From positions 1 to 54,346 of the forward strand of contig JANNGZ010000329.1 of NCBI GenBank assembly GCA_031404155.1: a stretch of DNA of 54,346 nucleotides, in the 5' to 3' direction. The notes beneath the pieces were generated by a model that worked only from the letters and a program-made list of their open reading frames with translations, ran no database searches and had not been told where the DNA came from. The DNA comes from JANNGZ01 sp031404155 (GTDB taxonomy: Bacteria; Pseudomonadota; Gammaproteobacteria; Burkholderiales; Burkholderiaceae_C). Shown here piece after piece: positions 1 through 8,579 of the stretch. How positions within the stretch are numbered: the stretch's first letter is position 1; each line of letters begins with the position of its first letter. The translations under genes were made by a program, and so were the position numbers.

Positions 1-100
1 ATCGGCATCGGACGCGTCGTCGGTTGGCCGATCGTGTTGGAAGCCACAGCCACGATGCGGGTCGAGGGCCCTCCGTGAGGTGCCGCAGCCGCGGCAGTGA

Positions 101-1291
101 CTACAAGCCCATCGGCAGGCCGACGTAGTTCTCCGCCACCGCGGTGGCGGCGGCCGTCGAATGCACCAGATAGTCCAGCTCTGCCATCTGCATCTTGTGT
201 TCGAACGCGCCCGTCTCCGGGAAGCGGTGCAGCAGCGAGGTGAACCACCAGCTGAAACGTTCGGCGCGCCAGATGCGGCGCAGGCAGCGTTCTGAGTAGT
301 GCTCGATCGAAGCGGTCTTGCCGCGGTAGAAATCGACCAGCGCGGCCGACAGATAACCCACATCCGACGCGGCCAGGTTCAGCCCCTTGGCGCCGGTGGG
401 CGGCACGATGTGCGCCGCGTCGCCGGCCAGGAACAGGCGGCCGAAGCGCAGCGGCTCGGCGACGAAGCTGCGCAGCGGCGCGATGCTCTTCTCGATCGAC
501 GGGCCGGTGACGAGTGCGTCGGCGGCCTCGGCGTCCAGGCGGTGTCTCAGCTCAGCCCAGAAGGCGTCGTCGGACCAGGCCTCGACCTTGTCGTCGATGG
601 GTACCTGCACGTAGTAGCGGCTGCGCGTGCTGGAGCGCATGCTGCACATCGCAAAGCCGCGCTCGTGGTGGCTGTAGGTCACCTCATGCGTCACCGGCGG
701 CGTGTCGCTGAGCACGCCGAGCCAGCCGAAGGGGTAGACCTTCTCGAACAGCTTGATCGCGCCGGCCGGCACGCTCTGGCGGCTGATGCCGTGGTAGCCG
801 TCGCAGCCGGCGATGAAGTCGCATTGCAGTTCCTGGCTGGCGCCGTCCTTGATGTAGCGCACCGTGGGCTGCGTGGCGTCGAAATGGTGCAGGCTCACCG
901 GCGCCGCGTTGTAGACCGTGGGCGTGCCGCTGGCCGCGCGCGCGGCCATCAGGTCGCGTGTGATCTCGGTCTGGCCGTAGACCATGATGCCCTTGCCGCC
1001 GGTGAGCGCGCGCAGGTCGATGCGGTGGCGCTGGCCGCCGAAGATCAAACCGAAGCCGCCATGCGCCTGGCCTTCCTGGTGCAGCCGCGCGCCGACGCCG
1101 GCCTCGTCGAGCAGGGCCACGGTGGTCTGCTCGAGCACCCCGGCGCGGATGCGGCCGAGCACGTACTCGCCGCTCTGGCGTTCGAGGATCACGTTGTGAA
1201 TGCCGGCCTTGTGCAGCAACTGGCCGAGCAGCAGGCCCGACGGGCCGGCGCCGATGATCGCAACCTGGGTGCGCTGGGAGGTGGAATTCAT
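101..1291 (-). CDS. pobA: 4-hydroxybenzoate 3-monooxygenase
   Basis: This 396-residue flavoprotein hydroxylase converts 4-hydroxybenzoate to protocatechuate with NADPH and O2 in the cytoplasm, feeding the beta-ketoadipate pathway. Seen: an N-terminal FAD dinucleotide fold (GAGPSG at residues 14-19), the middle CDGYHG segment and a C-terminal FAD-ribityl motif (AGDAAH followed by PPTGAKGLN) typical of class A hydroxylases. Length matches the PobA family (about 390-395). The ATG at 1291 lacks a clear Shine-Dalgarno but gives the standard N-terminus. No PobR-type regulator is adjacent: the upstream neighbour is a methyltransferase on the same strand 95 bp away, and only 100 bp is visible downstream. 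Confidence 0.95.
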   Translation of the reverse strand: MNSTSQRTQVAIIGAGPSGLLLGQLLHKAGIHNVILERQSGEYVLGRIRAGVLEQTTVALLDEAGVGARLHQEGQAHGGFGLIFGGQRHRIDLRALTGGKGIMVYGQTEITRDLMAARAASGTPTVYNAAPVSLHHFDATQPTVRYIKDGASQELQCDFIAGCDGYHGISRQSVPAGAIKLFEKVYPFGWLGVLSDTPPVTHEVTYSHHERGFAMCSMRSSTRSRYYVQVPIDDKVEAWSDDAFWAELRHRLDAEAADALVTGPSIEKSIAPLRSFVAEPLRFGRLFLAGDAAHIVPPTGAKGLNLAASDVGYLSAALVDFYRGKTASIEHYSERCLRRIWRAERFSWWFTSLLHRFPETGAFEHKMQMAELDYLVHSTAAATAVAENYVGLPMGL

Positions 1292-1386
1292 GGCGCAACG
1301 ATAGGCCGAAGCGGGCGGCCTGTGCCCTAGGGCAAGGCCGCAGGCGCGGCGCTGCCGTGTGAGCGGAGCAGCTCATCTCTTCGGCG

Positions 1387-2187
1387 TCATGCCCGCTTGC
1401 GCACCTTCCACACCTCTTCGCTCGGCCACTGCCGAGCCCATTCGCGGGTCACGAACGAGTGGCGCTCGTGCCTTCCGGTGGCCGGCGCACGCACATCGAT
1501 CAGGTCCTCGATGTCGAAGCCCGAGCGCCGCAGCAGCCGGATCCAATCGCCAGACGAGAGATGGAACTCGACCCCTGAGTCGCCTGGAAACTGCAGGCGG
1601 TACATGCCGAATGCGGGCCGGCGCAATTGTTCCGTTGCCGCGACATCGGCCTCGTCGGGCGAGCACAGCGACATCAAGAACGAATTGGTCAGGAACACCA
1701 GTTGCCCACCCGGACGCAGCAGGCGCGCGGCCTCGGCGACCCAGCGCTGCGGGTCGGCCCACAAGCTGGCCCCGTACTCCGAGATCGCGAAGTCGAACGA
1801 TGCGTCAGGGTAGGGTACGGACTCGGCGTTGCCGTGCAGGAGCACGAACGAGACGCCGTGCTGGCGTTGCAGCCTCGACGCCGTCTCCAGTTGAGCGGCA
1901 GAGTTGTCGATGCCCACGACACGCGCACCACGCCGCGCCATCCAGCTGGACACGTAGGCGGTACCACAGCCGAGTTCAATGGCGTCCTTGCCCGCCAGCT
2001 CGCCGGGCAGCATTTTCAGCACCGATTCAGGCACGTCCCACAGGCCCCACGTCGGCTCTGGCGCGGCCCAGGCGCGCTCACCGGGTTCGGCGTACTCGAC
2101 CGCCCACTGGTCCCACACCACGCGGTTCTGGCGCACGTGGTCGGGCAAGGCGCTCAGCGGCTGTTCCGGGTCAGGGGGCATTGGCAT
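1387..2187 (-). CDS. class I SAM-dependent methyltransferase
   Basis: This 266-residue protein has a Rossmann-type methyltransferase core: the SAM-binding motif I ELGCGTAY is at residues 71-78, followed by an acidic motif II region (VVGIDNS) and a later FDFAISEYG motif like those of ubiquinone/tocopherol-type methyltransferases (Methyltransf_11). The substrate cannot be told from the sequence. It starts 28 bp after the end of the large oxidoreductase gene and precedes pobA, all on the minus strand, so co-transcription is plausible. An alternative start two codons downstream (M3) exists. Annotation is secure at family level only. Confidence 0.85.
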   Translation of the reverse strand: MPMPPDPEQPLSALPDHVRQNRVVWDQWAVEYAEPGERAWAAPEPTWGLWDVPESVLKMLPGELAGKDAIELGCGTAYVSSWMARRGARVVGIDNSAAQLETASRLQRQHGVSFVLLHGNAESVPYPDASFDFAISEYGASLWADPQRWVAEAARLLRPGGQLVFLTNSFLMSLCSPDEADVAATEQLRRPAFGMYRLQFPGDSGVEFHLSSGDWIRLLRRSGFDIEDLIDVRAPATGRHERHSFVTREWARQWPSEEVWKVRKRA

Positions 2188-2215
2188 GGTGCGGCTCCAT
2201 CGGTGGTCGATCGAG

Positions 2216-5200
2216 TCAGCCCTGCGCCACGACGACGATCGGAATCACTTTCCTATCCGCTGCCGCGAGCGGCGGCGCCACGCCGTTCCAGCGGTCCATC
2301 AGCTCGCGCCAGCGCGCCCGCGCGGTGGCCAGGTTGGCCAGCTTCACGTGGCCGTAACCGCGGATGCGCTCGGGTACCTTGGCGATCGCGATCGCGGTGG
2401 CCAGCTTCTCGGCTGTCAGCGCCGGCAGCAGGCCGTCGATCATCGCTTCGTAGTCGCGCAGCAACCGGCGTTCGAGCTTGCGCTCCTGGCTGTAGCCGAA
2501 GACATCGAACGCGCCGCCACGCAAGCCACGCAGCGAGGCCAGCAGTTTCAGCGCCGGCTTCAACCACGGCCCGAGCTTCATCTTCTTCGGCCGGCCGTCG
2601 GGGCCGATGCGGGTGAACAGCGGAGGTGCCATGTGGAAGTCGACGCGGTCCCAACGCTCGAACTGCCGGCTCAGGGCGAGCTCGAATTCGCCGTCGCTGT
2701 ACAGGCGCGCGACTTCGTATTCGTCCTTGATCGCAAGCAGCTTGGCGTGGTTGAACGCGACCGCGCGGGTCAGCGCGAGTTCGGCCGCAGCGGCGGTGCG
2801 CGCGGGGCCCGCGCTGCCAAGCCCGGCCTCGGCCTCGCGCACCCGCTGCACCAGCGCGCGGTAGCGCTGCGCGTAGGCGGCGTCCTGGTATGCGGTGAGG
2901 AATGCCGCGCGGCGTTCGATCAAGGCTTCAACGCTGTCGTCCGCTGCCGGCGCGTCGGCCACACCTTCCAGCCGCTGCAGCGCCTCGGGTGCCGACACCG
3001 CCAGCCGCCCGAGCGCAAACGCGGTTTTGTTGTTCGCTACCGCGACGCCGTTCAATTCGATCGCGCGCATCAGCGCGGCCTCGCTCAACGGGATCAGGCC
3101 GCGCTGGTAGGCCACGCCGAGCATGACGATGTTGGCCGGCAGCGTGTCGCCGAGCATGCGCTGCGCGATGTCCTGCGCGTCGGTGGCAAACACCAGCCCC
3201 GGCCCAGCGGCGTGGTGCATCTTGCCGAGCAGCGACGCGGTTTCCAGGCTCGCGTCGGGGTTGCGCACGAATGCCGCCGTGGCCAGTTCATGCGTGTTCA
3301 CCAAGATCACCGTGCGGCCGTGTTTCACGGTGCCGAGCGCGTCGGCCGAGGCGCCTACCACCATGTCGCAGGCGAGGATCGCGTCGGCTTGCTGGGTGTC
3401 GATGCGCACCTGGTTGAGCTGGTCCGGTGTGAGCGCCACGCGCACGAAGGACAACACCGCGCCGCCCTTCTGCGCAAAGCCCATGAAGTCGAGCACCGAG
3501 GCCTGCTTGGACTCCAGGTGCGCGGCCATCGTCACCAGCGCGCCGACGGTGACCACGCCGGTGCCGCCGACGCCGGTGACCAGCAGGTCGAAGGGACCGG
3601 TCCAGGGCCAGGGCGGCGGGGCTGGAATCGCCGCCAGTTCACGAGCGAGCGTGTCAGCCTCGACTCCTGTGCCGACGCGCTTATTCAACACCGCGCCCTC
3701 CACGGTCACGAAGCTCGGGCAGAAGCCGTTGATGCAGGAATAGTCTTTGTTGCACGAACTCTGCTCGATGAGCCGCTTGCGCCCGAAGTCGGTTTCCACC
3801 GGGATCACGCTCAGGCAGTTGCTCGCCACGCCGCAGTCGCCGCAGCCCTCGCAGACCCGCTCGTTGATGAACACACGTTTCGGCGGGTCCTCCATCTCAC
3901 CCTTCTTTCGCCGGCGGCGTTTTTCCGCGGCGCAAGTCTGGTCGTAGATCAGCAGCGTGACACCTTCCACCTCGCGCAGTTCACGCTGCACCGCGTCCAT
4001 CTCGCTGCGCGGGTGAAAAGTGGTGCCGCGCGGAAACTCGCCCTCGCGACCCTTGAATTTCTCGATTTCGTCGGAGACGATCACCACCCGCTTCGCGCCT
4101 TCGGCCTCCACCTGGCGCGCGATCTCCGCGACGCTGATCTGGCCGTCCACCGGCTGGCCGCCGGTCATCGCCACCGCATCGTTGTAGAGCAGCTTGTAGG
4201 TCAGCGTGGCGCCGGCGGCGATGGTCTGGCGGATCGCGAGCAGGCCGGAGTGAAAGTAGGTGCCGTCGCCGAGGTTCTGGAAGACATGTTTTTCGCTGGT
4301 GAAGCGCGAGTGGCCGACCCAGTCGACACCCTCGGCGCCCATCTGGATCAACCCGCTGGTGCCGCGCTCCATCCAGCTCGCCATGAAGTGGCAGCCGATG
4401 CCGGCCAGCGCGCGCGAGCCCTCGGGCACCTTGGTGCTGGTGTTGTGCGGGCAACCCGAGCAGAAGTAGGGCTGGCGCTTCACCGAGTCGGCCGCGTTGC
4501 TGAGTAACTGCGCCATCGTGAAGTCGACGACGAGGTGCCGCCGGTCGAGCGCGGGGTTCAGGCGCGCGAGCCAGTCGGCCACCACCTGCATCATCCGCGA
4601 GGGGCGCAGCTCGCCGAGCGAGGACAGCAGCGGCGTGCCGTCGGGTGCGGTCTTTCCGGCCGAGTACTTGCCAGAAATTCGGGGCCGCTGTGCATCGGGC
4701 AAATGGAACAGCAGCTCCTTGATCTGGCGCTCGACCACCGGCGCCTTTTCTTCGATCACCAGCATCTCTTGGAGGCCTTGCGCAAACTCCGCGATGCGCG
4801 TCGGCTCCAGCGGAAATACGAGGCCCACCTTGTAGACCCGCACCCCGGCTGCGGCGAGTGCGTTGGGGTCGAGCTCGAGGCGGCGCAGCACTTCCATGAA
4901 GTCGAAATGGGCCTTGCCGACGGTGACGATGCCGAGCGTGGCGCGCGGGCTGGACACGATGTGTTTGTCCAGCGAGTTCACCCGCGCAAAGGCACGCACC
5001 GCGTCGAGCTTCGCGGCGAGGCGCGATTCGATCTGCAGCGAGGGCAAATCCACCGCGCGCACATGCAGGTCTTCGCTTGGCGTGAAGTCCACCGGCAGCG
5101 TGAAGTCCAGCGGCACCGCGTCGAGGTCGACCGTCATGCCCGACTCGACCACTTCGCTGATCGCCTTGAAGCCGACCCAGGCACCACTGAACCGCGACAG

Positions 5201-5899
5201 CGCCCAGCCGTAGAGGCCGAACTCGAGATACTCGGCCACATTGGCCGGGTGCAGCACCGGCATGCTCCAGGCCATCATCGCCAGGTCGCTCTGGTGCGGC
5301 ATCGAGGAACTCACGCAGCCGTGGTCGTCTCCCGCAACCACCAGCACACCGCCCAGGGCCGACGAGCCGTAGACGTTGCCGTGTTTCAGCGCGTCGCCCG
5401 AGCGGTCGACCCCCGGGCCCTTGCCGTACCACAGCGCATGAACACCATCGACAGTGCGTTTGTCGTCCAGCGCCACCCGCTGCGTGCCGAGGCAAGCGGT
5501 GGCGGCCAGGTCCTCGTTGATCGCGGGCAGGAACTGCACGCCGGCGGCGTCGAGGAACTTCTGCGCCTTCCACAGCTGCTGGTCGACCATGCCCAGCGGC
5601 GAGCCGCGGTAACCCGAAACAAAACCCGCGGTCTTCAGCCCCCGCATGTTGTCGAGCTGGCGCTGCATCAGCAGCAGGCGCACGAGAGCCTGGGTGCCGG
5701 TGAGGAACACCGCGCCCGACGACGCGGCGAGGTTGTCGGCCAGTTGGTAGCTGCGCAGGGCGGGATTGCTTCTGTTGCCTTGAGCGGGCGCGGTGGTGGG
5801 CCATCGCGGGTCAGCGCTCTGCGCCGCCGAGTCGGATTGGCCGCGCTCGGCCGAACCCTCGGTCGGGATGGGGGTGGCGGGTGGGTAGTTTGGTGTCAT
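2216..5899 (-). CDS. indolepyruvate ferredoxin oxidoreductase family protein (fused subunits)
   Basis: This 1227-residue single-chain 2-oxoacid:ferredoxin oxidoreductase oxidatively decarboxylates aryl or branched-chain 2-oxoacids made by transamination. The N-terminal two thirds corresponds to the TPP-binding alpha subunit, with a CSGCPHN motif near residues 480-486 and GIGCHFMASWM just after. A cysteine cluster near residues 680-723 (CEGCGDC, then CNKDYSC, then CPSF) should hold an iron-sulfur centre. The gamma-type domain follows, with GVGGTGVVTVG near 780. I chose the ATG at 5899 (MTPNYPP) because GGAG lies 6 nt upstream; an in-frame ATG 20 codons earlier lacks this. It is transcribed divergently from the leucine cluster across a short shared regulatory region, which fits a role in amino-acid catabolism. 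Confidence 0.9.
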   Translation of the reverse strand: MTPNYPPATPIPTEGSAERGQSDSAAQSADPRWPTTAPAQGNRSNPALRSYQLADNLAASSGAVFLTGTQALVRLLLMQRQLDNMRGLKTAGFVSGYRGSPLGMVDQQLWKAQKFLDAAGVQFLPAINEDLAATACLGTQRVALDDKRTVDGVHALWYGKGPGVDRSGDALKHGNVYGSSALGGVLVVAGDDHGCVSSSMPHQSDLAMMAWSMPVLHPANVAEYLEFGLYGWALSRFSGAWVGFKAISEVVESGMTVDLDAVPLDFTLPVDFTPSEDLHVRAVDLPSLQIESRLAAKLDAVRAFARVNSLDKHIVSSPRATLGIVTVGKAHFDFMEVLRRLELDPNALAAAGVRVYKVGLVFPLEPTRIAEFAQGLQEMLVIEEKAPVVERQIKELLFHLPDAQRPRISGKYSAGKTAPDGTPLLSSLGELRPSRMMQVVADWLARLNPALDRRHLVVDFTMAQLLSNAADSVKRQPYFCSGCPHNTSTKVPEGSRALAGIGCHFMASWMERGTSGLIQMGAEGVDWVGHSRFTSEKHVFQNLGDGTYFHSGLLAIRQTIAAGATLTYKLLYNDAVAMTGGQPVDGQISVAEIARQVEAEGAKRVVIVSDEIEKFKGREGEFPRGTTFHPRSEMDAVQRELREVEGVTLLIYDQTCAAEKRRRRKKGEMEDPPKRVFINERVCEGCGDCGVASNCLSVIPVETDFGRKRLIEQSSCNKDYSCINGFCPSFVTVEGAVLNKRVGTGVEADTLARELAAIPAPPPWPWTGPFDLLVTGVGGTGVVTVGALVTMAAHLESKQASVLDFMGFAQKGGAVLSFVRVALTPDQLNQVRIDTQQADAILACDMVVGASADALGTVKHGRTVILVNTHELATAAFVRNPDASLETASLLGKMHHAAGPGLVFATDAQDIAQRMLGDTLPANIVMLGVAYQRGLIPLSEAALMRAIELNGVAVANNKTAFALGRLAVSAPEALQRLEGVADAPAADDSVEALIERRAAFLTAYQDAAYAQRYRALVQRVREAEAGLGSAGPARTAAAAELALTRAVAFNHAKLLAIKDEYEVARLYSDGEFELALSRQFERWDRVDFHMAPPLFTRIGPDGRPKKMKLGPWLKPALKLLASLRGLRGGAFDVFGYSQERKLERRLLRDYEAMIDGLLPALTAEKLATAIAIAKVPERIRGYGHVKLANLATARARWRELMDRWNGVAPPLAAADRKVIPIVVVAQG

Positions 5900-5995
5900 C
5901 GACAGCTCCGAACGGCTTGCGCACATCGTAGGCTCGGCGGCCCGGCCAGACCTGGCCAAGATGGCGATCTGGCCCCGCTTCCGGGGTCGATAGAA

Positions 5996-6018
5996 TTGAC
6001 GTTAACGTAAACGTAAAG
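5996..6018 (+). promoter_or_regulatory. candidate LiuR-like operator and promoter upstream of liuB
   Basis: The 163-bp gap between the divergent oxidoreductase and liuB is otherwise unremarkable but contains an AT-rich island. The perfect palindrome ACGTTAACGT lies at 5999-6008, and ACGT recurs every 6 bp at 5999, 6005 and 6011. A TTGACG hexamer at 5996-6001 could be a -35 box overlapping the palindrome. MerR-family LiuR regulators of branched-chain amino acid genes bind sites of this general ACGT/AACGT type between promoter elements, from memory of comparative-genomics work. No liuR gene is in the window. An additional inverted repeat, GGCCAGA/TCTGGCC, lies at 5944-5974. Confidence 0.5.
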
Positions 6019-6062
6019 TAGCGTCTGGCGGCCCCCCGTCGTCATGCGCAGGAGTGCACCCC

Positions 6063-7688
6063 ATGCCCATGCTCACGTCCAAGATCAACCCGCGCAGCGA
6101 GGAGTTCAAGGCCAGCGCGGCCGCGATGCGCGCCCTGGTGGAGGACCTGAACGCCAAGCTCGCCGGCATCGTGCAGGGCGGCGGCGAGGGCCCGCGCGCC
6201 AAGCACCTGGCGCGCGGCAAGCTGCTGCCGCGCGACCGGGTCGAGATGCTGCTCGACCCCGACACGCCGTTCCTGGAGATCGCGCCGCTGGCTGCGCTGA
6301 ACATGTACCCCGAGCGCGATGGCCGCGACGCCGCGCCCGGCGCGGGGCTGATCGCCGGCATCGGCCGGGTCAACGGCGTCGAATGCCTGATCGTGTGCAA
6401 CGACGCCACGGTGAAGGGCGGAACCTACTACCCGATGACGGTGAAAAAACACCTTCGCGCGCAGGAGATTGCGCGCGAGAACCGCCTGCCCTGCATCTAC
6501 CTGGTTGACAGCGGCGGGGCCAACCTGCCGAACCAGGACGACGTGTTCCCCGACCGCGAGCACTTTGGCCGCATCTTCTTCAACCAGGCCAACATGAGCG
6601 CGCAGGGCATACCGCAGATTGCGGTGGTGATGGGCTCGTGCACCGCGGGCGGCGCCTACATGCCGGCCATGAGCGACGAGACGGTGATCGTCAAGAACCA
6701 GGGCACGATTTTTCTCGCCGGCCCGCCGCTGGTAAAGGCCGCGATCGGCGAGATCGTGAGTGCGGAAGACCTGGGCGGCGGCGATGTGCACACGCGCCTG
6801 TCGGGCGTGGCCGACCACCTGGCCGAGAACGATATGCATGCGCTGGCGATCGCGCGGGCCGCGGTTTCCAACCTCAACTGGCGCAAGCCGGAGCAGATGC
6901 GCCTGGTGCCGCCGCGCCCGCCGAATTTCGACGCCGCCGAACTGCACGGTGTGATCCCAACGGATGCGCGCAAACCATTCGACGTGCGCGAGATCATCGC
7001 CCGCATCGTCGACGGCTCCGAGTTCGACGAGTTCAAGGCGCGTTATGGGTCGACGCTGGTCACCGGCTTCGCGCATATCGAGGGCATGCCGGTGGGCATC
7101 GTCGCCAACAACGGGGTGTTGTTCAGCGAGAGTGCGATGAAGGGCGCGCACTTCATCGAGCTGTGCTGCCAGCGCCGCGTGCCGCTGATCTTTTTGCAGA
7201 ACATCACCGGTTTCATGGTCGGCGCCAAGTACGAGGCCGAAGGCATCGCCAAACATGGCGCCAAGATGGTCACCGCGGTGGCCACCGCCACGGTGCCCAA
7301 GTTCACCGTGATCATCGGCGGCAGCTTCGGCGCCGGCAACTACGGCATGTGCGGCCGAGCGTATTCGCCGCGCTTCCTCTGGATGTGGCCCAACGCGCGC
7401 ATCAGCGTCATGGGCGGCGAGCAGGCGGCGAGCGTGCTGGCCACGGTCAAGCGCGACGGCATCGAAGCCAAGGGGGGCAAGTGGAGCGCCGAGGAAGAAG
7501 CCGCGTTCAAGCAGCCGATCCTCGACCAGTTTGCCGTGCAGGCCCACCCGTACTTCGCGAGCGCTCGCTTGTGGGACGACGGCGTGGTCGACCCGGCCGA
7601 TACGCGGCGTGTGCTGGCATTGGCGATCAGCGCGAGCCTGAACGCACCGATCCCCGACAGCCCGAAGTTCGGTGTTTTCCGCATGTGA
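6063..7688 (+). CDS. liuB: methylcrotonyl-CoA carboxylase carboxyltransferase (beta) subunit
   Basis: This 541-residue carboxyltransferase moves CO2 from biotin to 3-methylcrotonyl-CoA, giving 3-methylglutaconyl-CoA in leucine/isovalerate degradation. The sequence runs through the typical crotonase-fold halves, with VDSGGANLP, MGSCTAGGAYMPAMSDE and IGGSFGAGNYGMCGRAY oxyanion-type glycine motifs, and ends in GVFRM as LiuB proteins do. The ATG at 6063 is chosen because GGAG is 8 nt upstream; the in-frame GTG at 6054 overlaps that site. Its partner biotin subunit is 6 kb downstream, separated by unrelated genes. Geranyl-CoA carboxylase beta (AtuC) is the main alternative; the downstream HMG-CoA lyase favours LiuB. 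Confidence 0.9.
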   Translation: MPMLTSKINPRSEEFKASAAAMRALVEDLNAKLAGIVQGGGEGPRAKHLARGKLLPRDRVEMLLDPDTPFLEIAPLAALNMYPERDGRDAAPGAGLIAGIGRVNGVECLIVCNDATVKGGTYYPMTVKKHLRAQEIARENRLPCIYLVDSGGANLPNQDDVFPDREHFGRIFFNQANMSAQGIPQIAVVMGSCTAGGAYMPAMSDETVIVKNQGTIFLAGPPLVKAAIGEIVSAEDLGGGDVHTRLSGVADHLAENDMHALAIARAAVSNLNWRKPEQMRLVPPRPPNFDAAELHGVIPTDARKPFDVREIIARIVDGSEFDEFKARYGSTLVTGFAHIEGMPVGIVANNGVLFSESAMKGAHFIELCCQRRVPLIFLQNITGFMVGAKYEAEGIAKHGAKMVTAVATATVPKFTVIIGGSFGAGNYGMCGRAYSPRFLWMWPNARISVMGGEQAASVLATVKRDGIEAKGGKWSAEEEAAFKQPILDQFAVQAHPYFASARLWDDGVVDPADTRRVLALAISASLNAPIPDSPKFGVFRM

Positions 7689-7726
7689 TGTACGATGTGC
7701 ATGCATCAACCAAGTCGTACACATCA
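7686..7726. promoter_or_regulatory. inverted repeat, candidate VapBC autoregulatory operator
   Basis: TGTACGA at 7689-7695 pairs with TCGTACA at 7715-7721, and partial complementarity extends into the flanking TGATG/CATCA. The repeat fills the 37-bp gap between the liuB stop codon and the vapB ATG, where a VapBC complex would be expected to repress its own promoter. Only the repeat is seen; the operator role is inferred from position. Confidence 0.5.
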
Positions 7727-8097
7727 TGCGCACCAACATCGTGATTGACGAGCGGCTCATGGCCGAGGCGATGAAAGCGGGCCCGTTCAAGACCAAGAAG
7801 GACGCTGTGGAGGCGGGCTTGAGGTTGCTTGCGCGCCAGGCCGCGTACCGCGAAATCCTCAAATGGGAAGGTCGGCTCAAATGGGAAGGAGATGAAAGCG
7901 TCGACTGGACGGTTCCTCCCGCCGAGGCGACTTCGAGCGCGTTGACGGCGCGCGAGCCCGCGCCGAAGCCGCCCGCGCGGGGCTCGGCGTCGAAGGTCGT
8001 GCTGCGCGAGCCCGCACCGAAGTTGCCTGCGCGGGACACCGCGCAGAAGTCGACGGCGCGGGACGCCGCGCCGAGGCGCCGCCGTGCTGGTCGTTGA
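7726..8097 (+). CDS. vapB: VapB-type antitoxin with repeated C-terminal extension
   Basis: Residues 1-45 (MRTNIVIDE, KTKKDAVEAGLRLL) match type II VapB antitoxins: a ribbon-helix-helix DNA-binding region followed by a LKWEGD toxin-contact segment, here doubled as LKWEGRLKWEGD. The protein is 123 residues, well above the usual 65-80. The extra tail is built of imperfect repeats of about 18 residues around REPAPKxPAR and ends in an arginine run, and the underlying DNA is repetitive too. It overlaps vapC by 14 bp, the usual coupling of antitoxin and toxin. The pair sits inside the liu cluster immediately after liuB. The function of the tail is unknown. Confidence 0.8.
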   Translation: MRTNIVIDERLMAEAMKAGPFKTKKDAVEAGLRLLARQAAYREILKWEGRLKWEGDESVDWTVPPAEATSSALTAREPAPKPPARGSASKVVLREPAPKLPARDTAQKSTARDAAPRRRRAGR

Positions 8098-8485
8098 TTC
8101 GAGCGTCTGGATCGACTACTTCACCGGACACCCGAGCCCGGCGCGCGAGACCTTGCGACGCCTGCTGCATGACGGCGAGGTTCGCATCGTCGTGCCCGAC
8201 CTGGTGTTTTTCGAGGTGCTGCGCGGCTTTCGCCTGGAGCGTGAGTTCCGGCAGGCGCGCGCGTTGATGGACAGCCTGAGCATCGAGCCGGTGGGCGGCG
8301 CCGAACTCGCACTCGAAGCCGCCCAGCATTACCGCAGCCTGCGCGCCGCGGGCGTCACGGTGCGCAGCGGCGTCGACGTGTTGATCGCCACCTTCTGCAT
8401 CGACCGCGGCTACACCCTTTTGCACCGGGACCGCGACTTCGATGCGTTCGAACAAATTCGCGGCCTGCGCTCCTGGCGGCATTGA
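8084..8485 (+). CDS. vapC: VapC-type PIN-domain ribonuclease toxin
   Basis: This 133-residue PIN-domain protein has the acidic metal-binding residues expected of VapC: D5 in VVDSSVWIDYF, E44 in FFEVLRGF, D98 in GVDVLIATF and D116/D118 in HRDRDFD. VapC toxins cleave tRNA or rRNA when freed from VapB. The GTG start at 8084 lies within the end of vapB and gives a standard N-terminus two residues before the first PIN strand. The toxin looks intact, so the module is probably functional or recently so. Confidence 0.85.
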   Translation: MLVVDSSVWIDYFTGHPSPARETLRRLLHDGEVRIVVPDLVFFEVLRGFRLEREFRQARALMDSLSIEPVGGAELALEAAQHYRSLRAAGVTVRSGVDVLIATFCIDRGYTLLHRDRDFDAFEQIRGLRSWRH

Positions 8486-8579
8486 TCGCAGGCTGCAGTT
8501 CGTACATCGCTGTTCGCAAATCACCGACCGCAAACCACCGACCGCACGCCATCGACCGAACGAAAACTGACCCCAGCTC

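Noticed and set aside
1..100. Possible 3' end of a plus-strand gene (25 codons to a TGA at 76-78)
   Set aside because: Too short at the window edge to identify; no recognisable motif in either direction.
1359..4507. Long frames on the plus strand opposite the methyltransferase and oxidoreductase genes
   Set aside because: High-GC antisense shadows without domains; the minus-strand products are clear family members.
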